NCBI RefSeq assembly: GCF_051106095.1
Contig: NC_135788.1
Coordinates: forward strand, 41,668,501-41,732,500
Direction: 5' to 3'
DNA length: 64,000 bases
Source of the DNA: Pogona vitticeps
Lineage: Eukaryota; Chordata; Lepidosauria; Squamata; Agamidae
Part shown: piece after piece, positions 35,040 through 47,239 of the stretch
How the letters are laid out: each line of letters begins with the position of its first letter
Numbering within the stretch: position 1 is the first letter of the stretch
Made by a program: the position numbers and the translations under genes
The notes under the pieces: model-generated
Seen by the model: the letters and a program-made list of their open reading frames with translations, nothing else
Told to the model about the DNA's origin: nothing
The model's database searches: none

Positions 35040-37018
35040 GGGGGGGGGGGGATATTGTTCTTCTTCGTGGCCTCTGTGAGTCATACCCCTGGTGATTCGC
35101 CCCTGCTCGGAGCCTCATCGGAAGATTCTAGAGCTTCTGCGGTAGCAATGAACACATTAGAATATACCCCTCCCCACCCGTATAAGTACCTTGGCACCAA
35201 GCGTCCCCTTTCAGTTTCTTTCAATCGCCATGTTGAGAGCCTCATAATTCTGCTTCTGTGAGTAAAGAGAAAGAGAGCTTATTCTTGATTCCTTCCTGTT
35301 ATCAATCTTTTTCTTTTAAATTATTAGATCAAACTCCTTATCATCAGAGATTTTTTTCTTTCCCCTCGCTCGGCCTCCGGCTGCAGCAGACACACATGCT
35401 CCAATCATTGGTTTTTCTCCTCAGTTATTTTCTCCTATTCATGACCCCTTTGGGCCCATTTAAGCACTGCATTGTCTGTGATAATCCCACTTTCTGAACG
35501 ACAAGCTAAGTGCCTTTTCTGCTTGGGAGAACAACATCAAACTTCCTCCTTTACCCACTGCAAAAATTTTAAGCACAGAGTTCTTTGATCTCACCTCTCG
35601 AGGCTAAAATTCCGCTTTGGGAACAATCCTTACAACCAGTTCAAATGGCCCAACCTCCCTGTAGAGCCACTTCCCAAACCAAAGCAATGGAAAAAGTCAT
35701 TACTGAACCATCGAAACAACGTCTCTGGCTACACCAGCTCATTCCGATTCTCCATCTGCATCGTCTAAGACCTCGAAGACACAGAAATTGAAACCCTCCA
35801 TACCGTAGTCCTTGACTTCGAAAACAACCTCCAAACATCGACCTACTGAAGCTGCTCCAGCTCAGAAGCCTGTTCCTCTTAAACAAGCTAAACAGTCTAA
35901 GCCTACAGACATCCCACCACAACCACAGATCTCTGAATCAATTTTGGTCAGATCTCCCTCAGATTATGACAGACTTCCATCTCATCAACCCTGTTCTCAG
36001 TCTCCAGAATGGGATGATAGAGTCTACCAAGTAACGTCCTCCCCTCCCAGTCCATAACCTTCCATTCCTTCCAGCAATACTTTGGTTATTCCATAACCCA
36101 AGGATTCCCATCCCATTCCATATTCAATGCCCTCGGATCGCCCACCGATCCCTAACCAGGACCATTGACAGCAACAATCTTGACAGCTCGCTTCATCACG
36201 TGTGGTTCAAACCCATGCTCAGCACACGCATCAGGTTCCCGTTTGCCCCGACCAGTGTTCTGTTTGACAAATTGCGCCAACTAGTCAACCAGGTGTTTTA
36301 TGCAGTTCAATAATAGACTACAGCTCCCAGAAGCCTTCACCACCACTTCTGCTGGCCAGGATTTCTGGGAGTTGAAGTCCAAGAACATCTGGAGGGCCAA
36401 GGTTGGACATCACTGTTTTAGACAGTCATCTCGTCTCTTCATAAGCCATTAGCTACCTACAAAAGGCCGTCAGGTGACTTCCCAATCTATCTCCAGATGG
36501 GTTGCCTCTACCATTCATTTGGCTTATCAACTTGCTCAACAACCAGCCCCTAGAGTGGTTCGCCCTCACTCCACCAGGGTAGTGGCAGCCTCTACAGGGT
36601 TTCTCCGCGGCGTACCTCTTCTGGATGTCTATGCCTCTGCCACTTGGGCACAGCCACTCACATTTATTCATCATTATAGACTCAACATCCGGCAGAAGTC
36701 TGATGTGGCATTTGGACATGCTGTTTTAGCCCCTACCTTGGCGTGATACTCTGCGTCCAGGTAAGACAGCTTACTAGTCACCCAGGGTGTGATTCACAGA
36801 GGCCACAATGAAGAACAACAGGTTACCCACCTGTAATTGTAGTTCTTCAAGTGGACCTCTGTGATTCACACATCCTGCCCATCCTCCCCTCTGTCACGCC
36901 ATTGTTTGCTTACTATTAAGTGGTGGTTGACTCAACTGAAGGGGGACACTTGGCACCAAGGTACCTATATGGGTGGGGAGGGGCATATTCTAATGTGTTC
37001 ATTGCTACTGCAGAACAC
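35040..37018 (+). mobile_element. DIRS-like (tyrosine recombinase retroelement) fossil
   Basis: The element is about 2 kb where intact DIRS elements are 5-6 kb, so most of the interior including reverse transcriptase is gone and it is broken. Inverted terminal sequences match across it: cggtagcaatgaacacatta on the left (about 35138) and its complement near 36995-37014, extending into the shared cttggcaccaag segment. The right part encodes VRPHSTRVVAASTGFLRGV and a following FIHHYRL block near 36560-36690, resembling the HSTR-containing C terminus of DIRS tyrosine recombinases. A Cys/His-rich gag-like stretch is suggested near 35510-35560. Confidence 0.6.
36300..36415. mobile_element. short hAT-like element inside the DIRS-like fossil
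   Basis: The core gactacagctcccagaagcc facing ttctgggagttgaagtcc, with a right end aaggttggacatcactg, matches the layout of the better-preserved element at 42221-42356. The left end is altered. Confidence 0.5.
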
Positions 37019-37029
37019 ATTAGACTGTG

Positions 37030-37510
37030 TGTTCTCTTTAAATGTGGATTATAAAATTTTTGCCTTGATTTTAGTCAACAGGCTGAAAAAGGTGTTAACC
37101 TCAATGGTACAGACTGGCTTTCTTCCCAAAAGGAGATTAGGAGCAAATATGAGAACAGTAATAGATATATTGAAACATTATGAAGTACATCCAGAAAAAC
37201 AAATGATGTTGATCTTTTTTAGATGCAGAGAAAGCCTTTGATAATGTGAATTGGAAGTTTATGTTGATCCAATTAAAATGATGGGCCTCCAAGTAAGTTT
37301 TTTTCAAGCAGTGAAATCAATTTATTCACAACAAAAAGCAAGAGTCAAGATTAATATTCAAATCTCTGAAGAGATTCAAATTCAACAAGGTACAAGACAA
37401 GGATGCCCCTTATCACCCTTACTTTTTATTTTGAATCAGTTGGAGAATTAATATCTACAATTGAAAACTTTGGGGCAGTTTCAGGTCTCAAATTAAATTA
37501 TGGGGAAAAA
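37030..37510 (+). mobile_element. L1 reverse transcriptase fragment
   Basis: Phrases NVDYKIFALILVNRLKKVL, TGFLPKRRLGANMRTVIDIL, HPEKQMMLI, EKAFDNVNW and QQGTRQGCPLSPLLF correspond to the same part of the L1 at 7290-7690. It ends before the YADD box and has at least two frame changes. It begins right at the edge of the DIRS-like fossil. Confidence 0.8.
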
Positions 37511-39400
37511 AAATCACATATTTCCCACTTCAACCACTTGCACAACGTGCTGACAGAAGTAGCCTTGCATGATTGTAGCTACCACAGACATAATGTTGTA
37601 ATACACCACTGCACCGCAGGATTTCAGCCATTATTTCTAACAGAATAGGGTTTATTTTTCTTAATAAATGAGCTCTTTAAATTATTATATAATTGAAAAA
37701 TATGCAATGGATCAATGTGGACATGCAATATATCATTCAAATAGAATATTTAGCACTTCTTTACATGGTCAAGGTGTATGTGTGTGGACAAACATGTGAT
37801 CACTAGTGTGTACATTACTGAATGATGTGTTAATAACTGTGTATATCCCATATTAAACATGTAACTCTCAGTTCAATTAGTTGTTGAACTGTTGAATGCT
37901 GGAGCAAAACAGCACTTTTGGTGGGTGTAGTTTTCAAATTCTAATACTGAAATCCCAATCCATTTACTTAGGAATTAAGACCCATTAAACTTAGGAAAAT
38001 TCAATTTCTGAGTAGATTTTCATATATTTACATGTTATATTCTGCATTCTTCCAATCATCTTGTCTTCTGTGTTCCTTATAGATAACGCTGCATCATCAG
38101 TCCCGTTTCCATCTTATATCTATATATTGAATATTCTTTCTTTCTGCAAAGTCACATGGGTGAGTCCTGGCTGGATGCACTTAGAAAGTGGCAAATTAGA
38201 TTTCTTTGAGTCACATCAATAAAGAACAGAGTTATCTAAACAAAAAAACAATTTTACTGCCAACTCGCAACATGTTTCAGCATGATCATTGGCTGTGCTG
38301 GCTGGGTATCTCAAGAAGTTGTAATCCAAAAAAGTAAGTTTTCTCAGTTCTGGTGAGGAAATAAGAAACCAAGTGGAGGTGAGGCCAGTGTTTTCTGTAT
38401 TAGTCACAGAGGTGATTCCAGCCAAGAGGGATTCACACAGTGGATAGCAAGATGCTACAACTTTTTATTGTGAAATATTTAGCCAAATATTGACATCATT
38501 GAAAACAACCAGAACAGCCTCCAAAAAGCATCAGCAATAGTTATTCTAAATAAGCATTTTCACACCCTTTAATGCAAACCATGCAAAATTTGTCACAATA
38601 GGGGTGCTTCTCAGTGCTGCCAAAATGTTTTCCAAAAGCATCTCTTTTCCAGCTTTGCTTATTTATAACTAAAGCTATATTTTAAGAAAGGTTATAAATA
38701 AATCAGCTGCCAAATGGCAGATGTGACTTTAAAATATGTCATTTCGTGATTTTTGCAGATGTCAAATTGCTGACATAAACCCTTTTCTGGTGACTAAGGC
38801 ACATCTTCCAGCAGATGTTTACATAATAACAGTGGCTGAAATTAAACAGCATAAGTTGTGCTGCGTTAGGTTGTTGATGTCATCAGACATGATGGGCTTT
38901 GTTTTCATTTTGTTTTTAGAAATGAGACATTTCTAAACTCCTCTCCCCCAGACAGTAATCAGGACCCTTTCATTTTAGGGAAGCCATTGGTAGCTCCAGG
39001 TGGAGGAAAGAGTCTTTAAATTCCAAAAATAACCACCACCAGGATGATTTTACCTCAGGCAGCAGTTTTAAGACATTAAATCAATCCTGCCATACCTATC
39101 AGTTTCCTTGTGATCTAAGACATGTTGTGGGAGCCTCTGGACCATTGGGTGGGGGTTAAAAATGTTTTATTTATGAAAAATAGCTGTGCCTAATGATGTT
39201 ATCAGTCTTACATGGCACAAACAGGATATCAGCCAATTTATCAAAAACAAAATGGCATGTACATGAACATTTTTAATAATAAACTTTATTAACAATGTTC
39301 TTCATGTTCATTTTCAATATATGTGATATAATTGTACACACTTCCCTTCTCTGTCACTGGTTAGACTCATATTCCACAAACTAATTATCATTTAGTTAAT
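37511..39400. other. AT-rich DNA without recognised gene
   Basis: Near 38280-38340 a gctgtgctggctgggtatct segment followed by gttgtaatccaaaa looks like a decayed hAT-like core. No exons recognised. Confidence 0.4.
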
Positions 39401-39912
39401 ACCAAGAAAGCATCTTAAAAAGCAGAGACATCACCTTGCCGACAAAGGTCCGCGTAGTCAAAGCTATGTTTTTTTTCCAGTAGTGGCGTATGGAAGTGAA
39501 AGCTGGACCATAAAGAAGGCTGACCACCAAAGAATTTATGCTTTTGAACTGTGGTCCTGGAGGAGACTCTTGAGAGTCCCTTGGACTGCAAGGAGAACAA
39601 ACCTTGCAGTCCATTCTGAAGGAAATCAACCCTGAGTGTTCACTAGAAGGACAGATCCTGAAGCTGAGGCTCCAATACTCTGGCCATCTCATGAGAAGAG
39701 AAGACTCCCTGGAAAAGACCCTGATGTTGGGAAAGTGTGAAGGCAAGCGGAGAAGGGGATGACAGAAGATGAGATGGCTGGACAGTGTCATCGAAGCAAC
39801 CAACATAAATTTGACCAAACTCTGGGAGGCAGTGGAAGACAGGAGGGCCTGACGTGCTTTGGTCCATGGGGTCATGAAAAGTCAGACACGACTTAATGAC
39901 TAAACAACCACA
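39401..39912 (+). mobile_element. RTE-BovB 3' fragment
   Basis: The fragment starts at cttaaaaagcagagacatca and runs through the BovB C-terminal coding region (SESWTIKKADHQR-like, then ILKLRLQYSGHLMRRED-like) to the terminal ggggtcatgaaaagtcagac, gacttaatgactaaacaacc. It is 5' truncated at about 510 bp. Confidence 0.85.
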
Positions 39913-41880
39913 ATTATAATTTCTCCTGTCACAAAGATGGTAACTCCATAATGTAATGTAGTCACTACTTTGTCTTCAGTGGATTTCCTTTAATATAACC
40001 TTTCACATATTAAAATGCATCCTTTTGAAATGTATAAAGAAGTGCAGATAATATATCTCACCAAGCAGAGTTGGCAGTCAAGGCAGATGCCTGAGGAATG
40101 AAGTCCACCCCCTGTGCCAACTGGCAGTAGGTCATACGTAAGGACCCTTAGATTGGCAAGTGGTTCCATACTACCGAGGAAGCTGTTATATAGTCAAATA
40201 CAAAGGACAAGTTTCCGCCCTTGTAGTGTGTCCAGAATGTGAAAAAATGAAGAAAAAGTCTGCAAGATCCCTTAGTGGCCTTCCCTAATCAGATGGTTGT
40301 GTTGCTGGGCAAAGATGGGAGTTGCAGGCTATCATTTTTTGAGACCTCCAGGTTGGGAATGATTTCCTTTTGGTGCCGAGCCTTGTGTACCTTCTGTGTT
40401 CTTGATCTTCCATGGCCAACCCAACCTTATGTGATTTCATGCCATAGATTTGTCCTCTCCTTACACAACGTAAGAGCAAACCTGGGACAGACCTGCACCT
40501 ATCATGTCATTTCCTGGATATATAAAGCAGCAGCTTACAAGACCCTGGATGACATTGTCCTCTGCATCTAATCACTTACCTTTCATATGCACCTTATTAG
40601 TTACAGGATCACATATTTTTCATGTCCATCACAGCAATTTAAAAAGACTTTGGTATTATTCACATTCTTGCACTTGGCACTTGAACAGTAAGCAAGAGTT
40701 CAAGGAATGGTTGGGGAAAGAGTGACGGATAGTCAGAAAGACCAGACAGCATCTCCATAAGAAATTCTAGGGGTTTGTGGGTCTTGTCACTAGAATCCTG
40801 TGACATAACTCCAGAGGTTGGCTAAGGCAGTCTGTTTTTGCTTCTCTCACATACTGTTCCCTTAATTTCCTACCTTGATTTGTCTCAAGCCAACTCTGAA
40901 TGAAACTCTCAGTCATAGCCTAAATAATTCCATTGATGATTTTTTTAAAATGGCCAGAAAATGCATACAACTGCAAAGTATGAGTTAGAAGGATTCTGTC
41001 ATTAATAAGGAAAGAAAGCTCAAGTTATAGAAAAGAATCATATTGAAAGCAAAGCACTAATGGAATTCTTTGCCAGTTGAAGATATACTTATCCACTCCC
41101 ACCAACAAAGAGGCTGATCTTAAGGAACTTTCTGAATCATGGCTTGATGAGTTCATTATCTGCTGATACTTCCTTTGAACAAAGACCTTTTTATTCTTTC
41201 ATGTCGCTGTTCAAAATGCAATCTAAAAGAGGTTTTGCATTTAAAGTATATTTTTCCTTGGCCATGTTACCTTGGTTAAGGATTAGTTAAAATGCAACTC
41301 AGGACTGAGAATGTCAAAGAACAGAGGGTGCTTGGGGGATGAGAAAATGGATCCAGTACAACTGGTCTGAAGGTAAATTATGGCAACCCTTCAAAATGCA
41401 AGCAAGAAGCTGGGAATCATAATTATGCCTCAGTACATGTCACACATTTTCTTTATTGAGGGCATCATCAGGTATGAGTGGTAGAATTTGCAAAAGTAAC
41501 CTCTGGGGGCAGTTTCCAGAATCTTCCAACTCATATGTGGGATTATGGGAGCTCTGAGTGTGTGCCCAAGATAACAAGCCCCTACCAAACCTTGATGATC
41601 ACTATTTCTTAAGCTCTATTCAGGCTTTATATTAGCCAGGATTCTAAACATGGTTAATGGGGATTGCCTGGCCCTGGCCCCTCTGTTGCCACATTCTCGT
41701 GATTTCAGTGGCATGTCTGAAGAGGCTCCTGCTTGTGGGTGGGCTCTACACATAAGCAAGAACTAATTAATCCCATTAATGCCTTGTTTTCAATATGATT
41801 CTTTTTGTAGTAAGCTTTCTTTAGGACAGTGTTATCAATGTTCCAAAACCAGCTAATATGGCACCAGAATATGGCGACAT
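39913..41880. other. no recognised gene
   Basis: A possible hAT-like core lies near 40285-40370 (gatgggagttgcaggctatc, acctccaggttggg). The rest holds nothing I can identify. Confidence 0.4.
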
Positions 41881-42527
41881 TGTTGTCGCACACACCCCAG
41901 TGACCCCTGTGTGTTTTGTCCCTTACCCAGGTTCACCTTTGGACACCACTTGTTCTATTCCCCTTTTTCACTGCCACCAGAGGATATCCTCCTCACTATA
42001 TCAATTATGAATCTCACACTCTTGCTACCAAATATAACAAGGTTTATTCATGGAGTATTAAGTAAGTCACAGAAGGAAAATCATGGATGTTCTATTATCA
42101 TTCATTCAGTAAACATGGATTTGATTACGTATAAGCTTGCTTGTATTCATTTACTTTAATTAAGGTCTCAATATATTCTGACTGTCAATGTACTTCTAGT
42201 TCCTTTATTATTCTCTAACACACTGGTTCTTAACCTTGGGTTACTCAGGAGTTTTGGACTGCAACTCCCAGAAGCCTTCACCACCAGCTGTCCTGACTGG
42301 GGTTTCTGGGAGTTGCAGTTCAAATGCATCCGAGTAACAAAGGTTAAGAACCACTGCTCTAACAAACCAACTGTCCAATATCTTGTCTAAACACATCACA
42401 GTCTTTTCTCTAACTGACTCTCTGTCACACCCAGTTCTCTTGACTCCGCCCCTCCTGTCCTGTCATAGGCTCCTGCACTAGAGCTCTAAAATGACTGACA
42501 GGAGTGACATGTGGGCTGTCTACCACA
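41881..42527 (-). mobile_element. LTR fossil, with hAT insertion
   Basis: In minus orientation the unit begins TGTGGTAGACAG and ends TGCGACAACA. It shares with 32536-32855 the GC-rich cctatgacaggacaggaggg motif and the ggtgaacctgggtaaggg segment near the 3' end, and aligns along its length with 42729-43381. A convincing target duplication was not found. It has no internal genes and is interrupted by the 136-bp hAT element. Confidence 0.65.
42221..42356. mobile_element. 136-bp hAT (Charlie-like) non-autonomous element
   Basis: Ends CACTGGTTCTTAACCTT and, reverse complemented, CAGTGGTTCTTAACCTT differ at one base. A perfect 8-bp target duplication CTCTAACA lies at 42213-42220 and 42357-42364. 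The core is a near-palindrome (gcaactcccagaagcc / tttctgggagttgcag). It inserted into the LTR fossil and so is younger than it. Confidence 0.92.
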
Positions 42528-42728
42528 ATCGTACAATGAATTTTATATCATTTGAATGCATTCTGAGCCTAAGTGATGTCAGCTTGGACCATGGGTCACT
42601 GATGCAAAGGGTTTCAGACAGCTCTCTGCAACACTTTGCAGAAAAAAGATGATTTCCAAACTAAAGGAAGTGTGTGAATGCCTTTGGGGCCCAAGATGAT
42701 GTTAGCAGAAATATTGCTAGTAACATGG

Positions 42729-43153
42729 TGTGGTGATCGACCTTGTGGCCCCTGTTTTATCTGGTCCTCACAAGGGATCACACCCTTTTTCCTTCACGCT
42801 GCCACCAGATATTCTCCTAATACCAATTATGTTATACATGTGTGCTGCCAAAACTAAGGGTTATAGAACTTAGAAACCAGAGGTTTAACAAATATTCTTT
42901 TATTTTCAAGTAAATCATAAAGGTAAATCACGTATGAACTATATCGGGTATTAACACATATTGGATCATGTAGGCAGTCACTTTTATTCCAAACTGTAGT
43001 ATACTTCCAATCAATATCTCTCTTATAGTGCTTATAATTTCATTCCTGCTTGTTCAATATTGTTTAACCTTCTCAATTCCCTCTCCTATGTTTTTATCTA
43101 TGTAAGCCCTGAGTAGACATTGTCTAGAGGGGCGGGGTAAAAATCTAATAATA

Positions 43154-43196
<43 letters not shown>

Positions 43197-43381
43197 ATAT
43201 CACTCTCAGCTCAATTCACCAACCCTCTCCTTCTCTTTTCTAAACCCTAACTGCCATCTCACATCTCCAACTGTCTCTCTGACTCTCTAACTCCGCCCCT
43301 CCTGCCTATCCTTGGCTCCCACCCCTTGAGCTTCTGTGATGGACAGACAGGAATTACATCACCTTTTGGCATTTCGCTACA
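42729..43381 (-). mobile_element. solo LTR fossil
   Basis: In minus orientation the unit runs TGTAGCGAAA...GATCACCACA and is bounded by a perfect 5-bp target duplication CATGG (42724-42728, 43382-43386). It shares aggaggggcggagttag and a ctggtggcag motif with the LTRs at 32.5 and 41.9 kb. An L2-type tail with an (AAAT)n run sits inside it. No internal region remains. Confidence 0.8.
43085..43199 (+). mobile_element. L2/CR1-type 3' tail with (AAAT)n
   Basis: The segment gtaagccctgagtagacatt, gaggggcggggtaaaaatct and eleven or so aaat units is the usual end of L2-type LINEs, inserted into the LTR. Confidence 0.65.
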
Positions 43382-43386
43382 CATGG

Positions 43387-45750
43387 GTAACATCATAATG
43401 CAAACTCAGATTGCTTATTTAAATGTCATATAGATTTCATTTTATGCCTACAAAATACTTTCACAGTTTGTATATAGTTCCCTAAATACATTCACAGTAT
43501 TTTGAACTAAATGATGTGAAGACGATTGGTTTTGCATGAAACTACATCTGGCAAGCACTTAGGGAATAATGGAATGCACTTGTTTAGCTTAACACGTGTC
43601 TTTCCACCAGAAATCCTGACCCCCTAGGGTCATTTAAACAAGTTGCAGAATTGTATGATGCAGAAAATGTATGATGCTTTTTGAAATGATCCGATGCCTT
43701 TTTCTCCATTTCAAATTAGCATTGAGCTGAAACAAGTGAATATACTTCCCTAAAATGGCTTCTGTCTGTTCAGCAATTTTCTCCATCATTGGCAAAAACC
43801 ACTCTGTTTGTAAGAAGTTGATATAAGGGGCAACAATGAAAAATATCCCCATTTCTGAACCATGTTCTTTCTTCCCATGACCCAAAAATAGCACTGTGTC
43901 ACAGGAAATAATATGTTCAAATACGCACTAAAATGTGAAGAAGATAGAAGGCTAGTCAAGGCACTATTTGAAAGGTATTTGGATTATTTTTAGTAGCAGA
44001 TTACCTTTGACCCTGCAGTATCCTGCAGGCTTCATAAAGTACCCATACATCCTCTCTAAAATGTGCAACCTATGCACAAGAACAGCATATAGCCCTATAA
44101 TATAGATCTGCTTATTGCATTTCTTTTTCATTAAGAGAAAGATCACCATCTGCTGACACAGAAAAACATGGAATATTGTCTATAAATTAATAGAGTGCTC
44201 AATAGCATTAGCAAATGGCTTTCTGGTATCTTGTTGCTCTTTAGAGCAGATTGTTCCAACAACTGTCTTTAATTTTTTTAAAGTGATAATAATTACATGC
44301 ACGTTTCCAAATAAATCACTTTGCTTACTTCCCCTCTGTTTACTCCCAACCCCTCTGACAATATTGGCCCTTGGGCATTGACAAATCTTAAAAATAGCTG
44401 CCAGCCCAATGGAGATCACTTATTCATGGCCTAAAGCATCATCATCTCATCAAGTATACAATCAACAAACTAATTCATTCTTTAATTCTACAAACCACAC
44501 CAAGCCAAAAAAATAATAATAAATAAATAGAAAGAAAGAAAGAATAGGCTATGGTAATAGTAAGACTCATATATTTATATCCAATCCCGACTGGATGGTA
44601 CAATTTTTGGCTTGTAACAGATGAGCACTATGTTCATAAGACACTTGCTCTGAAACAGTGGGTAACAAGAAATACTAACAGCTGTTTTCTTGACACATGG
44701 TCTACTTTCCTTCCCTGGGTAAAAACTAAATTTTGATCTGTACTGTTTTAGATATACAGATGTGTTCTCTAAAGGCCATATTACAGAAACAGGCGATTAC
44801 ATCTTTTTCTCTTGTTAATAAACAGCTTGTTTTCCTTTTTGCCCTGTTACTTCTCTCCAGAATAGCAATTTACTTATTTATTTTATTTTATTTCTGTTCA
44901 TCATAAATACCACACCAATGCCACAGCACCCTAACAGGAAATATAAAATAATCCAAACAGGATGAAGCCCCAATGTATTCTAGTAACTTGTCCCATGAAT
45001 CCAGGGCAGTAACAAGTGGACTGAATCACAAAATCCAGCAGAAACAGGGATTCGCTGGTTACTGTATTACAGCTCTTGTACACAGATGACTCAACTGATT
45101 TATTGTTTCTGAATACAAATCTGCTTGCCTTCAACATTTCTAGAGGTGATTCAGAAATCCTGCATCCCTCTTGCATAAAACAGATACCCCCTGTGTTCAT
45201 GAGAGGACAACCTAAAACTTAAGAACTTAAAACAAAAAATAGAACTGCAGATGTGAAGCTCAGGATTCATTGAAACAATTGTTTACTGAACTATATTTCA
45301 ATATCTGTCCATTTTGATGTTTTTTCAGTCACTTTTAAAAACCTTTATACAGTGCTTCAGGCAAATTAGTGGAGCTGCCCTCAGTAAGAAATTAGAGAGG
45401 AAAACAATATAGCTATTGCTACTTTTATCAAATTGCTAACAGCACGAAGTCTGATCAAATTAGCAAATGTATTTTTCCCAATATATCAAGCTAATGGTTC
45501 GCATTACAGAGTAAGGATAAGCAATAATATTCACAGAAATTATGCCATAAATGTTCATGGAAAAATATAACATTATGTAAACACAAAAAAACCCTCTAAT
45601 GGCAAACTGGCAGCAAAACCATAATTCTTTAAATTATACTTATTATTGAAAATATCACAGCCAGTGCTGGAATGGAATTAATAGAAACAGAAAACTTTGG
45701 CAATGCTCCATATTTTTCATTTTCTCAGAATTAACATATCAGACCTTTCC
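43387..45750. other. AT-rich DNA without recognised gene
   Basis: No transposon edges or exons were recognised. Short open frames lack motifs. Confidence 0.4.
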
Positions 45751-45769
45751 CCCATTTGCACTCTGTGAG

Positions 45770-46590
45770 CAGGAACCTAGCATTGTGAATCACGGGCCAG
45801 CCTGTATGACTTTCCCACCCACTAAGATGACAGCAGAGAGGAGATGCTAACGTTACCAAGTGGAACATGACCTGACCTGGAAACGTCTTACTCCCAGGCC
45901 TGCACTCCTGAACTGGCAGTGGAAAGTGCTGCTCCCACATCCTTGGGACATGAAAGTAACTCTGGACCCCAGTGAGAAGAAGCAGGAGGAGATGAGGCCA
46001 GCAGGAGAAGGGGAAAGTTCTGGAAGGGGCATGGAGAAGGATATAAAGGCCTGTCTGGAGTGAGTGTCAAGAAGACAGAAGAGGAGAACAAGGCCTACCT
46101 GGGGAGCCCTGAGTTCCAAGCCCAAGCAAACTAGTCTAGCTTAGCACCAAGTTCCAAACTGGAGTGGCAATGGATCAGGGGTGTTTGTGGTCAAGGGCGG
46201 TTCTTGTCTTTGAGCAGGATGAGCCCCCTCCCTCCAGTACCCAACACTGATAAGCTCCACCATTGGCATACACAATCCATCAATTGCACCAACTAGAGAA
46301 GGCAGTCAATGTGCAGCAGCAGGCAATGGCAGAGGCTCGATACACTAAGAAAACCTCTCTCTGTCACTGTCACCTGTAGTGGCTAAAGGAGAGTGATTCT
46401 GTTCAACATCTGGAGTGATGTAAACCACTCAGTTACCTGATGAGAAGAACAAAACACAAGAAAGACTGTTCCCTGCATGAAAGGTGACAAAACTGTTCTC
46501 AGGAACACCCATGACAGATCTGTTGGAAAGACCCATGGGAGGGCCAGTTGGAGTGATGTCATAGTGGACCAAGCACTTGAATCAGACCTC
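45770..46590 (+). mobile_element. possible LTR-retroelement remnant
   Basis: A GC-richer stretch has a TATA-like gatataaagg at about 46039, a purine-rich region and, downstream, a gagcaggatgagccccctcc segment with a following cagcagcaggcaatggcaga that recalls the start of a Gypsy-type gag. Neither LTR edge nor target duplication could be set. It is broken; identity is doubtful. Confidence 0.25.
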
Positions 46591-46769
46591 TAATGAAGTC
46601 TTCAAACAAATGTCACACTTTCATGTCCATCCCTACTGGCCTTTCAACACCCACTTCACCATGGTGGGCTGAGAATGGGGGAGGCGGACAGCTACTGGGA
46701 TATCCACAAACTCATATACATCAACCTTCTTGCAGATTTTTTTCCACTGCAGTGTGCCCCAGCACCATC

Positions 46770-46905
46770 ATTTGCATTATATTTGGGGGATCTTTGTTCC
46801 TCCAGGCTTTGATACTTCACTTTCCAGAAGCCTCAGATAATGACAAGGCCTTTTGGGGTGGGATTGTATTCCAGAATATCTAGATGACCAAGGTTCGCCA
46901 CCCCT
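46770..46905. mobile_element. hAT-like element, right end
   Basis: The right end accaaggttcgccacccctg is the reverse of a CAGGGGTGGCGAACCT hAT terminus, preceded by the ccagaagcctcagataatg / gggattgtattccagaa core seen in related repeats of this window. The left end is not clear. Confidence 0.5.
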
Positions 46906-47239
46906 GATTTACATCATGTACTATAATTCTGATTTGATCAATGTAACAGGCTTTACTTCTCAGAAAGAGCTAAATATGTTCTTCCCTAACATATTTTACG
47001 GCTAATGTTTAGGACAGCAGTGGACAAGTTTCAGCAAAATAATAATAATACAGACTTTAGACAGCTTGATTCATATTTCTGTGGACTCTCCAATGCACTC
47101 GTGATTTCTTTTTGTTTTTTTGTTTTTTTTCGATTTCGAAACCTTTATTGGCATATAAACGGACAACAACAAAACATAGGTACAAGCCAAGCGATGATCA
47201 GAGTAAACGTAAAATAGGGGATACACTCAACAAATAGTA

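Noticed and set aside
45770-46590. Gypsy-type gag start and LTR as a confident call
   Set aside because: No LTR edges, target duplication or clear gag domain; kept only as a low-confidence feature.
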